DNA of 64,000 bases from Prochlorococcus sp. MIT 1314 (GCF_034093315.1 NZ_CP139300.1:1488001-1552000); one strand, 5' to 3'. Positions 1 through 8,870 are shown, numbered from the stretch's first letter. Numbers and translations: made by a program. The notes: generated by a model from the letters alone, not told the origin.

Positions 1-90
1 CTCTCATATTCAGCGCTTTTTTTGTCAATTTGAATTCTTAAATTTTTTTTAAATTTTATGTGCCCTCGGTTTCTCTGAATTTAGTGAAAG

Positions 91-192
91 TTATTTCGCC
101 ACTGTAGGTTTTGTATAGAGGAATTTAACTTCCCAGTATACAATTCCTAAGAAAATAGCACTTGCAATAATAATTTCGGAAATAGCTAGCAT
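91..192 (-). CDS. Small single-helix membrane protein, 33 aa
   Basis: An ATG-initiated frame encodes 33 residues with one hydrophobic helix (about residues 3-20) followed by a short basic tail ending TKPTVAK. No domain is recognised. Picocyanobacteria carry many such one-helix proteins, which is the main reason to keep it. It lies divergent from the membrane protein that starts at 340. Nothing else is seen in positions 1-339. Confidence 0.4.
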   Translation of the reverse strand: MLAISEIIIASAIFLGIVYWEVKFLYTKPTVAK

Positions 193-339
193 TTTATTTA
201 TTAATAATATTTAAATTTTGGTATTAATTTACACAGAATGCAATAGGTACTAATTACATTCCTAATTTTAAAAAATCTTACTTAATAAAATAACGCATCA
301 AAATAATATAAAATTTTAAGTTAGATACTATTTTTATTC

Positions 340-774
340 GTGGGGAATTTTATAAATACATCAATTCTTATACCTTTGATACCTCTTGCTACGTCTTTAT
401 TTGTTTTTGTTTTATTGGCCAGTTTTAACAGGACAATTAATAGATTAACAAAACCAGTTACTGCACTTATTGCATTATCTTTATTAAGTCCTGCTTTTAT
501 AAGTTCCTTTTATTATTTTCAGAAAATTGAAGAGGAATTTCTTTTATCGAAATTTTTAAAATATTTTGAAGAAACAAATTTAGTTTTGCACCTCAATTTA
601 GTAAATGAAAAAATCATAATTTTTTTCTCATTAATAATGACATTGGTAATTGGTTTTTCTTTTTATAAGTTACCCAGGAGAAAAGGATATGTCTCATTGA
701 TGATTGGTCTTGGACTAATCTCTTCTTCGATAATGCTCTCAATATTACTACTAGATTTTTCAGCATTAACCTAA
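340..774 (+). CDS. Hypothetical multi-helix membrane protein
   Basis: This is a 144-aa protein with about four hydrophobic segments (near residues 7-28, 38-58, 91-108 and 118-140) separated by a charged loop. The start is a GTG; no in-frame ATG lies upstream. The N-terminal PLIPLATSLF stretch faintly recalls the first helices of NDH-1 antiporter-like subunits such as NdhF, but the protein is far too short to be one. No function is assigned. Confidence 0.55.
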   Translation: MGNFINTSILIPLIPLATSLFVFVLLASFNRTINRLTKPVTALIALSLLSPAFISSFYYFQKIEEEFLLSKFLKYFEETNLVLHLNLVNEKIIIFFSLIMTLVIGFSFYKLPRRKGYVSLMIGLGLISSSIMLSILLLDFSALT

Positions 775-1413
775 ACTGAATTTTATAATTGACAAAGCAT
801 GGTTAAGTTCTTGAACATAATTTAATTCATCTTGAGAAATTCTTTTAATGACTTGATGATTTGGATTGTTTTTTAAAGAATTTGAATAGGTTTAAAATGA
901 ATGCTTTTCTGTTTTTATGTTGTAAATCATGAGCATTGACTGGCGATAAAACAAACCATGACAAGTACAAGGCGTCTCACAAAAAATCTATAAATCCTAA
1001 ATTTATCTTCTAGTCTTTGCTTCATTTCTTTGAGATGCGAGTTTTGTTAACAGCTTAATAAAAATGTTTTTTCATCAAAAACATTGTTTTGTCATTTTTA
1101 ATACCAAGGGATTCTTTAAAATTGAGAACTAAAAGAAATGCAAAATAAGGAGATCTATCTATAGCCTCTAAAAAACAGAATCTTTGAAAATTCCTATTAG
1201 AATATTATGAAGTCAAGGAAGCTGACGATACTATTTAAAATTAAAGAATTCAAATTCTTCATGAACATCGCTTTTTTAACTATTATTATTTAGTTATTGG
1301 GCTATGTAGCTTTTAAATGATTAGTCAGAAATTAATATTGCTACTCTGATAATCATCATCTGCCATTGAAAAAAATTATTTTCATGTATTAATTGGATAG
1401 ATAAAAAATTTAT
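775..1413. other. Intergenic region with no convincing gene
   Basis: About 640 bases with no supported gene. The minus strand at about 771-893 holds an open stretch of roughly 40 codons (containing QDELNYVQELNHALS) that lacks any start codon and may be a gene remnant. A 28-codon plus-strand frame at 1207-1293 is too weak to call. Confidence 0.4.
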
Positions 1414-1554
1414 ATGATGATAAATGAAAAGATTGCAAATGCGAAAAAGAGGATTGATGAATTAGAAAGACTTATAAAATATTGGAATGAGTCAAAGCAG
1501 GGTGAGACAAAAATAGTTAATTTTCCAATCAAAATTGACAATAAAGCTTCCTAG
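1414..1554 (+). CDS. Small hypothetical protein, 46 aa
   Basis: The frame encodes a short charged helix (KKRIDELERLIKYWNES) and a polar C-terminus. The KRIDELE..IKYWN pattern looks like a coiled-coil or helical hairpin peptide of a kind common in picocyanobacteria. Two consecutive ATG codons are possible starts. Coding is inferred from composition only. Confidence 0.45.
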   Translation: MMINEKIANAKKRIDELERLIKYWNESKQGETKIVNFPIKIDNKAS

Positions 1555-1697
1555 ATATTGATAATTTACTGTGATTAGCTTTTTATGGATTTAAAGTCAT
1601 TAAATATCTTTGAGTATTCATATATATTTTTTAAATAGAGCAATTAAACCTATTCTCAAAAACAGTAAAGAAGAAATAACCTAAAAGAAAAATTCAT

Positions 1698-1811
1698 ATG
1701 AAAACATTTACAAAAGAATATTTATTTCCGATTAAATTTTTACCATGGATCTTTTGGGTGTTTTTATCTTTAGCGAGTATATATTTGTGTAAAATCGCCT
1801 GGGCAAGTTGA
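1698..1811 (+). CDS. Small single-helix membrane protein, 37 aa
   Basis: The frame begins with an ATG and encodes a basic N-terminus, then one aromatic-rich hydrophobic helix (about residues 11-33, with PWIFWVFLSLASIYL). No domain is recognised. It ends 14 bases before a convergent gene. Confidence 0.4.
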   Translation: MKTFTKEYLFPIKFLPWIFWVFLSLASIYLCKIAWAS

Positions 1812-1824
1812 GTGTAAAGTATTT

Positions 1825-2133
1825 TTAACTTCTTCTTAGCCAATCAGGCGCACCGCCAAACCAGTCAGATATATCATCTTCATTTGGGTTGAAATGATTT
1901 TCCCTATCGATTCCATCTATCCCAAATGATTGTAAAAGGTTATCAATCCCACCTTCGTTTTTTACACCATTCCTCCTAAAGCTATTAGCTTTCTTTAGCC
2001 AAAGAGAAATTGTAGAGTTGTGCTGTGCAAATTTCTCAACATATATTCTCTCTTCTAAAGAAATTGATTTGTCAAATGCAATTCTTTTGATTATGCCCTG
2101 GATCTTTAATCTTTTTTGATTACTCAAAATCAT
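1825..2133 (-). CDS. Hypothetical protein, 102 aa
   Basis: A 102-aa soluble protein, mostly helical, with a basic N-terminal half and an acidic C-terminus ending DWFGGAPDWLRRS. The Trp/Gly-rich tail is distinctive and would make a good search handle. There are no membrane segments and no recognised domain. Confidence 0.6.
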   Translation of the reverse strand: MILSNQKRLKIQGIIKRIAFDKSISLEERIYVEKFAQHNSTISLWLKKANSFRRNGVKNEGGIDNLLQSFGIDGIDRENHFNPNEDDISDWFGGAPDWLRRS

Positions 2134-2437
2134 CTTAGAACAAACTATTAATACAGTTATAGGAAGGAAGCTTAAGAAGATCTTGTCAATGTGAATTTCA
2201 ACAAATTTTTTATTTTAAAAGGTTTTTAGAAAGAAAAGTCTTAAGATGCTGAAAAAGCCATTAATTAAGTAATGCATTATACGTTTATTTATTTATGAAA
2301 CTTATAAATTTTATAAATTAGATAAGAAAAGCAAATTCAATCCACTCCTCAGTATGCTGATGCGGAGAAAATAAGAGACGAAATTATTGCTTTATAGTAA
2401 ACTTGTACTATAATTAGTACAGATGTATTATTAAGCT
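2134..2437. other. Intergenic region, nothing recognised
   Basis: About 300 AT-rich bases between divergent small genes. I see no open frame with a credible start and no strong terminator hairpin. The promoters of both neighbours probably lie here. Confidence 0.4.
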
Positions 2438-2644
2438 ATGAAAGTGATTTCATCTTCTCCTTACGCCCCTTTTAATTCTAAAGAGTGGAATTCTCTAGTA
2501 AGTAAAAATCAAAAGTTTGAAAATACTCCAATAAAGATTCAAAAGAAATTTTATAAAACTTTTATCTTAAAAAAGATTTATAAAAATGAACTTTTGCAAG
2601 ATAAAAATGAATCACATCAACAAATGAAACTTGTATTTGCGTAG
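2438..2644 (+). CDS. Hypothetical protein, 68 aa
   Basis: A basic 68-aa protein rich in Lys, Asn and Phe that starts with ATG. No domain, signal peptide or membrane helix is visible. It is followed 90 bases later by another small gene on the same strand. It could be a spurious frame in AT-rich DNA, so confidence is moderate. Confidence 0.4.
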   Translation: MKVISSSPYAPFNSKEWNSLVSKNQKFENTPIKIQKKFYKTFILKKIYKNELLQDKNESHQQMKLVFA

Positions 2645-2734
2645 AAAAATTTCAACAAACAATCTTTTTTGGAAAATTATTTTTACGAGATCCAATTTTT
2701 TGTTAGATTAGTATAAAGACAAGAAGGTTTTAAT

Positions 2735-3034
2735 TTGGCTGTAGATCGAGAACTTTTAAAAGAAGTTACCCAAGAACTTTGGAATACTGTAAAAAAATTA
2801 AGACCAGAAATTGATAGGCAAACTCGCCTTCAATTAGTTTTAAAGGCCTTATTGACTATCGGAGATTTGCCGGATCAAATGCAAGCTGCAATGGTAGTGG
2901 GTGTTTGCGCAGAAATGGATAAGAGTGATATTGAAAATGTTGAAAATAATTCTCAAACAAAAGAAACTAATAATACAAGCTTAGTTGACACTTCCACAAG
3001 AAGAAAAGTAGTTAGGAGAAGTTCAGCTAAATAA
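2735..3034 (+). CDS. Conserved picocyanobacterial hypothetical protein, 99 aa
   Basis: The start is TTG, with a purine-rich AGAAGG stretch about 6 bases upstream and no better ATG. Residues 1-65 are predicted helical, with motifs KEVTQELWNTVKKLRPEID and LPDQMQAAMVVGVCAEMD. The tail is Ser/Thr/Asn-rich and ends in a basic RRKVVRRSSAK stretch. A folded helical domain with a disordered basic tail could bind nucleic acid, but that is only inference. Confidence 0.65.
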   Translation: MAVDRELLKEVTQELWNTVKKLRPEIDRQTRLQLVLKALLTIGDLPDQMQAAMVVGVCAEMDKSDIENVENNSQTKETNNTSLVDTSTRRKVVRRSSAK

Positions 3035-3045
3035 TTTTAAAACAA

Positions 3046-3249
3046 TTATCCTTTGATTTTTTTTGATTCGTTTTTATTAAGTCGATTGAATAGATAATAT
3101 GAAATTACAAGCAAAAGAGGAACGAATATTGAATGCAAAGTCATCATTAATTCTGTTTGGCCCATTCCTATAAGATTTGAGTCGCTTGGTAGCTGCTCCG
3201 ACCACGTACCAACTAGGTGCCATGCTTGAGGAATTGATAAGAAAAACAT
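3046..3249 (-). CDS. Small membrane protein, 67 aa
   Basis: A 67-aa protein with a short extramembrane N-terminal part and one strong hydrophobic helix near residues 37-55 (IFVPLLLVISYYLF), then a basic tail ending KNESKKIKG. It is convergent with the preceding gene, with 11 bases between the stop codons. Function unknown. Confidence 0.55.
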   Translation of the reverse strand: MFFLSIPQAWHLVGTWSEQLPSDSNLIGMGQTELMMTLHSIFVPLLLVISYYLFNRLNKNESKKIKG

Positions 3250-3367
3250 ATAGGAGGTATTAGTTAGGTTTATGTTCAGATAAACATTATCATTAGTGAA
3301 AGTTTTTGCTCTGTTTATTCTTATTTCTTAACTAATCATTTTTAAAAATTTAAGAAAATTCTTGATT

Positions 3368-4897
3368 TTATAAATTTATTGTTTTAAGGAGAGCTGCAAA
3401 TGCTTTTTTGCCAATAATTCTTTCAGCCGCATAAGCGCCGCTTGCTGAGACAGCTGGAATCCCAATACCTGGAAATGTACTTGCTCCGCAAGTAAATAGA
3501 TTTTTCACTGGAGTTTTGCATCCTGGGAAAAGGCCTTTTGCAGCGGAAAGTGCTGGTCCGTAACTGCCGCAATAGGTATTAGTAAATTTTTTATGTGTAA
3601 TTGGGGTCCCTAGCATCTTTAAATTTATCCTCTCATCTATGTCAGGGATAAATTTTCGCACTGCATTTAGCAATATTGAACATCTTTCTTCTTTCAGATT
3701 TTTATATTTTAGTTCATTTGGATTTAGGTTTTCCCAAATTTCCCATGGCTCATTTGCAGGAGTATATCCATGAAGAACATGCTTTCCTTTTGGAGCCATG
3801 TTTTTATCTAAAACAGATGGGATTGAAAACACAGCTATATTTCTTTCTGCGGTAATACCTCTCTCCCAATCATCAACATAAATTGCATGTAGTGGCAAAT
3901 TTTCAAGACCATCAGCATCAAAGCCTAAATGGATATGAAGGAAAGAATCACATTTATTAGGATTCAATGCTTTTGGTTTCCATCTTTCTGAGATTTTATT
4001 TGGAATTAATTTTTTTAAATTCCAAGCATCAGTATTTACTACAACAGATTCACAACTATAAGTGGAACCATTTTCAAGGTTTATACCCGTGGCTAAATTT
4101 TTATTGAAGTTTATACTTTTAACTTTTGATGAGAGTATTAATTGTCCCCCATTTTTTTTGAATCCATTAATTAATGCTTTTACAATAGATTCACTGCCTC
4201 CTTTGGGATATTCAAGGTAGGATTTTGGTTCAAACCATTCATTAAATAAAGTAGCCATCGCAGCTGTATTGGTATGATGCATTGACATTCCACTTATCAA
4301 AAAGCTTAATAAGTCAACCCAATTTCTTAGAAAAGGATCTTCTAAGTGATTATCTACTAGATTCCCAAAGGCCTTATTAATTTTTGGTATTTGCTTGACA
4401 TTAGGTAAAAATTTTAAGGTTAAATTTATTAGCTCTAACAAATTTTTTGAGTCGGGCGAAAATGATAGTAGTGGTATCTCATTTATTATTTGGCTAAGGG
4501 GTTTTATTTCTGAAATAAATAATTCCCATTCTTTTAAAGATTTCTCCCCTCTCAAAGCTTTTATTATTTGCTTAAAAGGTTCTTCCCCAACATCAAGATT
4601 AAAATTGCCTTCGGGAACTATTACTTGCCAACTTTTGTACTGAAATAGTTCAACTTCTTCATCGAGTAATTTAAGAATTTGTCCTAGAGGATTAGTTGTT
4701 GGCCATTTACCTATACCACTCCATAAAGAAGGACCAGACTCAAAAGTGTACCCTTTTTTACTGAAACTATGAGCAACTCCTCCAGGTTTATAATGGGCCT
4801 CGCAGATAAGAACTTTTTTGCCAGATAAGGCTAAAATTGAACCACAACATAAGCCTCCTATACCACTCCCAACTATTATTACATCAAATTCTGACAT
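3368..4897 (-). CDS. CrtH-like FAD-dependent oxidoreductase (COG1233 type)
   Basis: A 509-aa flavoprotein of the phytoene desaturase / carotenoid isomerase family. The N-terminal dinucleotide fold shows GSGIGGLCCG at residues 10-19, an acidic residue at the end of strand 2 (CEAHYKPGG) and a second FAD contact near the C-terminus (CGASTFPGIGIPAVSASGAY). Family members isomerise, desaturate or saturate carotenoid or related isoprenoid double bonds at the membrane. The length fits the family. It is not clearly the main CrtH orthologue, whose N-terminus usually reads differently, so the substrate is open; a prolycopene-type or other isoprenoid substrate is possible. Confidence 0.8.
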   Translation of the reverse strand: MSEFDVIIVGSGIGGLCCGSILALSGKKVLICEAHYKPGGVAHSFSKKGYTFESGPSLWSGIGKWPTTNPLGQILKLLDEEVELFQYKSWQVIVPEGNFNLDVGEEPFKQIIKALRGEKSLKEWELFISEIKPLSQIINEIPLLSFSPDSKNLLELINLTLKFLPNVKQIPKINKAFGNLVDNHLEDPFLRNWVDLLSFLISGMSMHHTNTAAMATLFNEWFEPKSYLEYPKGGSESIVKALINGFKKNGGQLILSSKVKSINFNKNLATGINLENGSTYSCESVVVNTDAWNLKKLIPNKISERWKPKALNPNKCDSFLHIHLGFDADGLENLPLHAIYVDDWERGITAERNIAVFSIPSVLDKNMAPKGKHVLHGYTPANEPWEIWENLNPNELKYKNLKEERCSILLNAVRKFIPDIDERINLKMLGTPITHKKFTNTYCGSYGPALSAAKGLFPGCKTPVKNLFTCGASTFPGIGIPAVSASGAYAAERIIGKKAFAALLKTINL

Positions 4898-4932
4898 TAA
4901 ATATAAATTTTCATTCCTTCAAAACCTATATT

Positions 4933-5043
4933 CTAGATAAATGTATTGGTTGAAGCTGAAATACTAAGTACTACAGCGAAGAAAAATATGTAAGGAACTG
5001 CTTTGAGAGGTATGTATCCTTGTTTTTTAGAGATGAAATCCAT
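4933..5043 (-). CDS. Small single-helix membrane protein, 36 aa
   Basis: It starts MDFISKKQGYIPLK and then has one hydrophobic helix (AVPYIFFFAVVLSISA). The opening MDFI followed by two lysines is shared with another tiny minus-strand frame at 12171-12266, suggesting a micropeptide family. It lies about 35 bases upstream of the CrtH-like gene on the same strand and could share its transcript. Confidence 0.5.
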   Translation of the reverse strand: MDFISKKQGYIPLKAVPYIFFFAVVLSISASTNTFI

Positions 5044-5204
5044 CAGATTAATTACTTTTTGTAAATATTATAACGTGATTCTGTTCCATATGTGTACCGA
5101 AGCTTCTGTTTTTTAGAAATATTTCGAAACAAAGAAATATTTTTGAGAGGATTTTCTTACTAAGAACATTTTTTAAGAAGTTTGTTTAGTATTTAGTTCT
5201 TAGA

Positions 5205-5702
5205 TTGGAATCTATTATGAAGGACTTACCTGACATAAAGGAATTGAAATTATTAGAAAAAAATTCTCAAATTAATGGTAGCGGGATAGTTTATGAGGAA
5301 TTGTTAGGAATATGGAATTTTCAGTATGTATGGGGAAAAGAGTCAGATGAAATAAAAAATATACCCAGTTCGATTCTCCAAGTATTATCGGCAAGATTAG
5401 AATTAAAGAGGAAAAATAAAGAAGATCAAATAAATTATGAAATAAAAAATTCAATTAATTTCGGATTATTAAAGATTATTTTTATAGGCAGTGCAGAATT
5501 AAAAGGGCTTAGACCTTTGTTAACTTTTTATTTTGAAGAATTGAAAATTAGTATTAGTGAATATCCAATATTTAATAAGAAATTAAAAAAACCTGAAGAT
5601 AAAAAAATGCCTTTCTTCTCACTTGTAGGAATTAGCACTAAAGATAATTGGATGTGTGCACGAGGCAGGGGGGGAGGGCTCGCAATATGGTTCAAGTCTT
5701 AA
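5205..5702 (+). CDS. Conserved hypothetical protein, PAP/fibrillin-like pattern
   Basis: A 165-aa soluble protein. The GIWNFQYVWGKES stretch near residue 30, the central beta-rich part and the C-terminal RGRGGGLAIWFKS recall small lipocalin-like plastid-lipid-associated (fibrillin) proteins of cyanobacteria. That is a resemblance by eye, not an assignment. An internal ATG at codon 5 is an alternative start. The gene ends 2 bases before a convergent Nif11-like gene. Confidence 0.6.
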   Translation: MESIMKDLPDIKELKLLEKNSQINGSGIVYEELLGIWNFQYVWGKESDEIKNIPSSILQVLSARLELKRKNKEDQINYEIKNSINFGLLKIIFIGSAELKGLRPLLTFYFEELKISISEYPIFNKKLKKPEDKKMPFFSLVGISTKDNWMCARGRGGGLAIWFKS

Positions 5703-5703
5703 A

Positions 5704-5919
5704 TTAGTGGTATTCCCCTGGATGATCTACTTTCCTTACGATGACTTTATCAACTTTTTGTCCATTAAATCTTAAGAGATCATCTCCTGAAAAATCATAT
5801 CCTAAGCGTTGACCTATTAGTGCTATATCATCCGCTGTAGAGGATGATGTAACCTGCTTTTTTAAGTCTTCATCAGATTGCATCTTAATTAAAAATTTTC
5901 TTATTTCAGAAAAACTCAT
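5704..5919 (-). CDS. Nif11-domain small protein
   Basis: A 71-aa protein with the Nif11-type helical fold: an N-terminal amphipathic helix (SFSEIRKFLIKMQSDEDL), a central LKKQV...DDIALIGQRLGYDFS segment, then a short tail ending HPGEYH. Nif11 domains occur as free proteins and as leaders of ribosomal peptide natural products such as prochlorosins. This one has no Gly-Gly cleavage site and no Cys/Ser/Thr-rich core, so a precursor role is unlikely. Function unknown. Confidence 0.7.
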   Translation of the reverse strand: MSFSEIRKFLIKMQSDEDLKKQVTSSSTADDIALIGQRLGYDFSGDDLLRFNGQKVDKVIVRKVDHPGEYH

Positions 5920-5943
5920 TAGTATGTTTTTTGATTGATTTTA

Positions 5944-5996
5944 AATAATTTATAAAAATCTTGTTCTTTTTAAGAACAAGATTTTTATAAATTATT
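5944..5996. repeat. Perfect 25-bp inverted repeat (terminator-like hairpin)
   Basis: Positions 5944-5968 pair perfectly with 5972-5996 around a TTT loop. The stem core is AAAAATCTTGTTC with A-tracts and T-tracts flanking it on both strands, as in bidirectional intrinsic terminators. It lies between two divergent start codons, ending 12 bases before the ATG of the gene at 6008, which is an odd place for a terminator. Confidence 0.85.
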
Positions 5997-6007
5997 ATAC
6001 TATTTTT

Positions 6008-6325
6008 ATGACTTACTTATTCCTCTATGTAGTTGGCATACTTTTAATATGGTGGACATATCGTGTTGGTTGGCTTGAGGCGCTAAAAACAGTAGTTAAA
6101 GTTATAGTTCCATCTTTACTTATTATTTTATTTAACATAAAGGCTGGAAGATTACTTTTTAAAAGTCCTTTAATTGGTTTATTAAGCGCTTTGCCTACCT
6201 CTATTTTTATTTTTAGAGGTTCATTGCCTCTAGTTAGTTATATTAATAACTTGATTGAAAATAAAATCAATAATTATGATGATTCAGAAGTTATAGATAC
6301 TGATTCTGTCCCTTTAGATGATTAG
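6008..6325 (+). CDS. Hypothetical membrane protein, 105 aa
   Basis: Three hydrophobic segments (about residues 2-18, 28-45 and 54-72) are followed by an acidic tail (NYDDSEVIDTDSVPLDD). No family is recognised. The start codon lies 12 bases after a perfect 25-bp hairpin, so its mRNA leader would be strongly structured and might act as an attenuator. Confidence 0.6.
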   Translation: MTYLFLYVVGILLIWWTYRVGWLEALKTVVKVIVPSLLIILFNIKAGRLLFKSPLIGLLSALPTSIFIFRGSLPLVSYINNLIENKINNYDDSEVIDTDSVPLDD

Positions 6326-6331
6326 ATTAAT

Positions 6332-6724
6332 TTAATCAAAGCCAAGAAATAATTCTTTATGTACAACAAGAACATCAAATAAAGTTGTGCCATGAGAAGG
6401 ACTTAATGGAATTTTATCTATACTGAGTGCTTCTGCGCAAATTAAATGAGCATCCCATTTTGTATCGTGATCACTTATTTCAATTGACCACTCGATTACT
6501 TTTTTGAAATGATCTGGCATCTCTGAACCAATTTTTCTGCAAATTTGACATAGAACTGATAAAAGAGGAGGTTTTGATGGCCTTTTTAAATCTTTAATAA
6601 GACTTGGTTGTGTAAAAACGCTTGTATAGCGGATGTAGTCTATTAGTTCATATTCTTCTTTAGTAAGACCTGCTTTATCTAAGGCTCTTTCAAATTCTTC
6701 TATGGGAGTTATGGGCCTATCCAA
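6332..6724 (-). CDS. Conserved hypothetical protein, 130 aa
   Basis: A soluble 130-aa protein, mostly helical, with motifs EFERALDKAGLTKEEYELID at the N-terminus, CQICRKIG in the middle and HLICAEALSIDKIPLSPSHG near the C-terminus. The CxxC pair could bind a metal, but only one such pair is present. It sits 4 bases downstream of tatA on the same strand and is probably co-transcribed. I do not recognise the family. Confidence 0.65.
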   Translation of the reverse strand: MDRPITPIEEFERALDKAGLTKEEYELIDYIRYTSVFTQPSLIKDLKRPSKPPLLSVLCQICRKIGSEMPDHFKKVIEWSIEISDHDTKWDAHLICAEALSIDKIPLSPSHGTTLFDVLVVHKELFLGFD

Positions 6725-6728
6725 GATA

Positions 6729-7019
6729 TCAGTTGTTGCCGCTTTCTTTTTTTGAAAGATTTTTATTTTCTGAATCTAGTTTTTCTTGGTATATTTCATT
6801 TTTTTGATTGCTTTTTAAAGATTTAGTCGATTCCTCTTTGTATTCTTCGTTCATAACTTGATCGATTTCATTTTGAAATTCATTCGATGCTTTTTTAAGA
6901 CTTTTCAAAGTTTTGCCAAGTTGTTTTCCTAATTCTGGCAGCTTTTTGGGACCAAAAATTAAAAGAGCTAAGATAAGTATTACAGTAACTTCAGGCAAAC
7001 CTACACCAAAAATATTCAT
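6729..7019 (-). CDS. tatA: Sec-independent translocase TatA/E
   Basis: A 96-aa TatA-family pore subunit of the twin-arginine pathway, which exports folded proteins across the thylakoid or plasma membrane. It has an N-terminal transmembrane helix (about residues 8-21), the conserved FGPKKLPELGKQLGKTLK hinge and amphipathic helix, and an acidic-basic C-terminal tail. Length and layout are typical. A hypothetical gene follows 4 bases downstream. Confidence 0.9.
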   Translation of the reverse strand: MNIFGVGLPEVTVILILALLIFGPKKLPELGKQLGKTLKSLKKASNEFQNEIDQVMNEEYKEESTKSLKSNQKNEIYQEKLDSENKNLSKKESGNN

Positions 7020-7429
7020 AGCTGATAACTAGTTAACTAACGAGGAAGTATACTATTAAATATAGTCAAATCATTTAATAATTTCATTCTTGGAAATAGC
7101 TTTATTAATATTAAAAAATTTTGACAAATATTATTGTTATTAATACCCCTTTAAAAAAAACTAGCCACAGTAATTGATAATCACTCAATTTCAATTTTTT
7201 TTGATACCAATTTATGAGATCTTTGTGTTTTTCGATTAGTTTTCTGATTCGCATTGAGATATTTTTTATTATCACTTATTTTATATTAATTTTTTATTAT
7301 CATTAATTTTAGAGAAATCTTAGATTTAACTCAGATTAGAATAATCTAAGAAATTTGAATCTTATTTTTCTAAACTAATTTTTTTGCTCAATTATTTAAA
7401 CTAATTTTTGAATATCTAATTTCTTTAAA
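7020..7429. other. AT-rich intergenic region, no gene called
   Basis: About 410 bases upstream of both tatA (minus) and a secreted small protein (plus). The DNA is poly-A/T rich. A 31-codon hydrophobic frame near 7214 lacks a ribosome-binding site and is not called. The divergent promoters presumably lie here, but no motif stands out. Confidence 0.4.
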
Positions 7430-7669
7430 ATGAAGTCCTTATTTGTGTTTTTTTACCTAATATTTTTAATTTATCCAGCTAAAGCGGTTACTACAAAAAT
7501 GTTTAAAGTATTGGATACATGTGCAAGATATCGACTTGGTGAGATTGATGCTGATCAAGCTATGGAAAAACTAAAATTAAAATTAACGAATTCTTCTACA
7601 AAAAGGCCAAAGGATTTAGTAAGCAAATATTGTTCAGTTTTTACTCCAAATGAAAAAATTGAATTTTAA
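7430..7669 (+). CDS. Small exported hypothetical protein
   Basis: A 79-aa precursor with a clear signal peptide (MKSLFVFFYLIFLIYPAKA, cleavage expected after residue 19). The mature part is about 60 residues, basic, with two cysteines (DTCARYRLGE and SKYCSVF) that could form one disulfide. The family is not recognised. It should act in the periplasm or thylakoid lumen. Confidence 0.65.
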   Translation: MKSLFVFFYLIFLIYPAKAVTTKMFKVLDTCARYRLGEIDADQAMEKLKLKLTNSSTKRPKDLVSKYCSVFTPNEKIEF

Positions 7670-7969
7670 TCTTAGTAATACATTTTTAATTATTCTTCTT
7701 TGAATAATCTTTAACTTTGTTTTCGACTTCTTTGAATTTTTTAAAATTAGTTAATTTTAAATTAAAATAAATCCAAAAAATAATAGGAAATAAAGAAATA
7801 TAAATTTTTAATTACATAGTTGTGAGTTAATAAATTCACTTTAGTTTATTTCAATCATTTTTTAGTATCTTTTAAAACTAAAAAAAGTGACTTTATACTT
7901 TATTTTTTTACTTTGAAGGCCACAAAAAAATCAAGTTAACCTTTAAAATAAAACTTTATAAGAATTATT
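7670..7969. other. Intergenic region, nothing recognised
   Basis: Three hundred AT-rich bases between two plus-strand genes. I found no supported frame, no hairpin followed by a T-run, and no recognisable RNA motif. Confidence 0.4.
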
Positions 7970-8419
7970 GTGCAGATCGGAGATAAGATTCCAGAATTTT
8001 CTTTACTGGATCAAAATGGAATTAAAAGATCAAATAAGGGATTAAAAAATCCTCTAGTTTTATTTTTTTATCCAAAAGATGATACGCCAGGTTGCACCAT
8101 AGAAGTTTGCGGATTTAGAGATAAGTATGACTTATTTAAAGTTTTGGGCGCGCAAGTTTGGGGAGTAAGTAATGGAAGCACCTCAAGTCATTTGGCATTT
8201 GCCAATAAAAATAAGTTACAGTATCCACTACTTTGCGATACGAATGACTCTCTTAGGAAAACTTTTAAAGTTCCTAAAGTATTAGGTTTTATGGATGGCA
8301 GAGTAACTTACGTTATCGATAGAAAAGGGACAGTAAGGCACATTTTTAGAGATTTATTGAATGGTCCTGAGCACATCAAAGAGGCGATTAGAGTACTTAA
8401 GGAAATTCAAAATCAATAA
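7970..8419 (+). CDS. bcp: Thioredoxin-dependent peroxiredoxin, Bcp/PrxQ type
   Basis: A 149-aa atypical 2-Cys peroxiredoxin that reduces H2O2 and alkyl hydroperoxides using thioredoxin. The active-site segment TPGCTIEVCGFRD holds the peroxidatic Cys42 and resolving Cys47, the five-residue spacing that defines the PrxQ/Bcp class. The C-terminal half keeps the family pattern (VTYVIDRKGTVRHIF). The start is GTG. Confidence 0.92.
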   Translation: MQIGDKIPEFSLLDQNGIKRSNKGLKNPLVLFFYPKDDTPGCTIEVCGFRDKYDLFKVLGAQVWGVSNGSTSSHLAFANKNKLQYPLLCDTNDSLRKTFKVPKVLGFMDGRVTYVIDRKGTVRHIFRDLLNGPEHIKEAIRVLKEIQNQ

Positions 8420-8486
8420 ATTATTATTCACAGAATTCTAGATTAATAAGTTTTGTTTTATTATAGTTCCAGCATTTATTTAATCT

Positions 8487-8759
8487 ATGAAGAAAATGGG
8501 AATGGAAGCTGTTGATCTTGCTATTCAAAATGGAGTTGATCTTGACGGTACTCCGATCCCTCCAAAAATGCTAGATCTATATAACAGAATAATGGATGAG
8601 GAGAATAAAAGACAAAGGAGTGGTGTTAAAAAATCAATGAGAAATAGATGCGTCAAAACTGGTTCTAAGCATTTTGATAAAGAAACATTGAATCAATTAT
8701 TAATTGACTCAGGATGGGAAGGTCTCAAAGAAAAGGAAATTTTATTTTTTTATAACTAA
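8487..8759 (+). CDS. Conserved hypothetical protein, 90 aa
   Basis: A basic, helical 90-aa protein: EAVDLAIQNGVDLDGTPIPPKMLDLYNRIMD at its N-terminus, a highly basic middle (KKSMRNRCVKTGSKHF) and a C-terminus ending LLIDSGWEGLKEKEILFFYN. No membrane segments. It follows bcp by 67 bases and might be co-transcribed. Function unknown. Confidence 0.6.
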   Translation: MKKMGMEAVDLAIQNGVDLDGTPIPPKMLDLYNRIMDEENKRQRSGVKKSMRNRCVKTGSKHFDKETLNQLLIDSGWEGLKEKEILFFYN

Positions 8760-8870
8760 AAACAAAAGGATTTTTTAAAATCTACTTCTAAAAGTATTTA
8801 TCGAAATTTTTTTACTTAAATTAAGAAACTGATAACTAATTAAATATTTTTTTAAATCTAATTTTTTGTA

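Noticed and set aside
771..893. Minus-strand gene of about 40 codons
   Set aside because: The frame lacks any start codon and overlaps the end of the membrane protein at 340; kept only as a possible remnant.
5704..5919. Prochlorosin-like lanthipeptide precursor
   Set aside because: The Nif11-like domain is present, but there is no Gly-Gly leader end and no Cys/Ser/Thr core, and no modifying enzyme is nearby.
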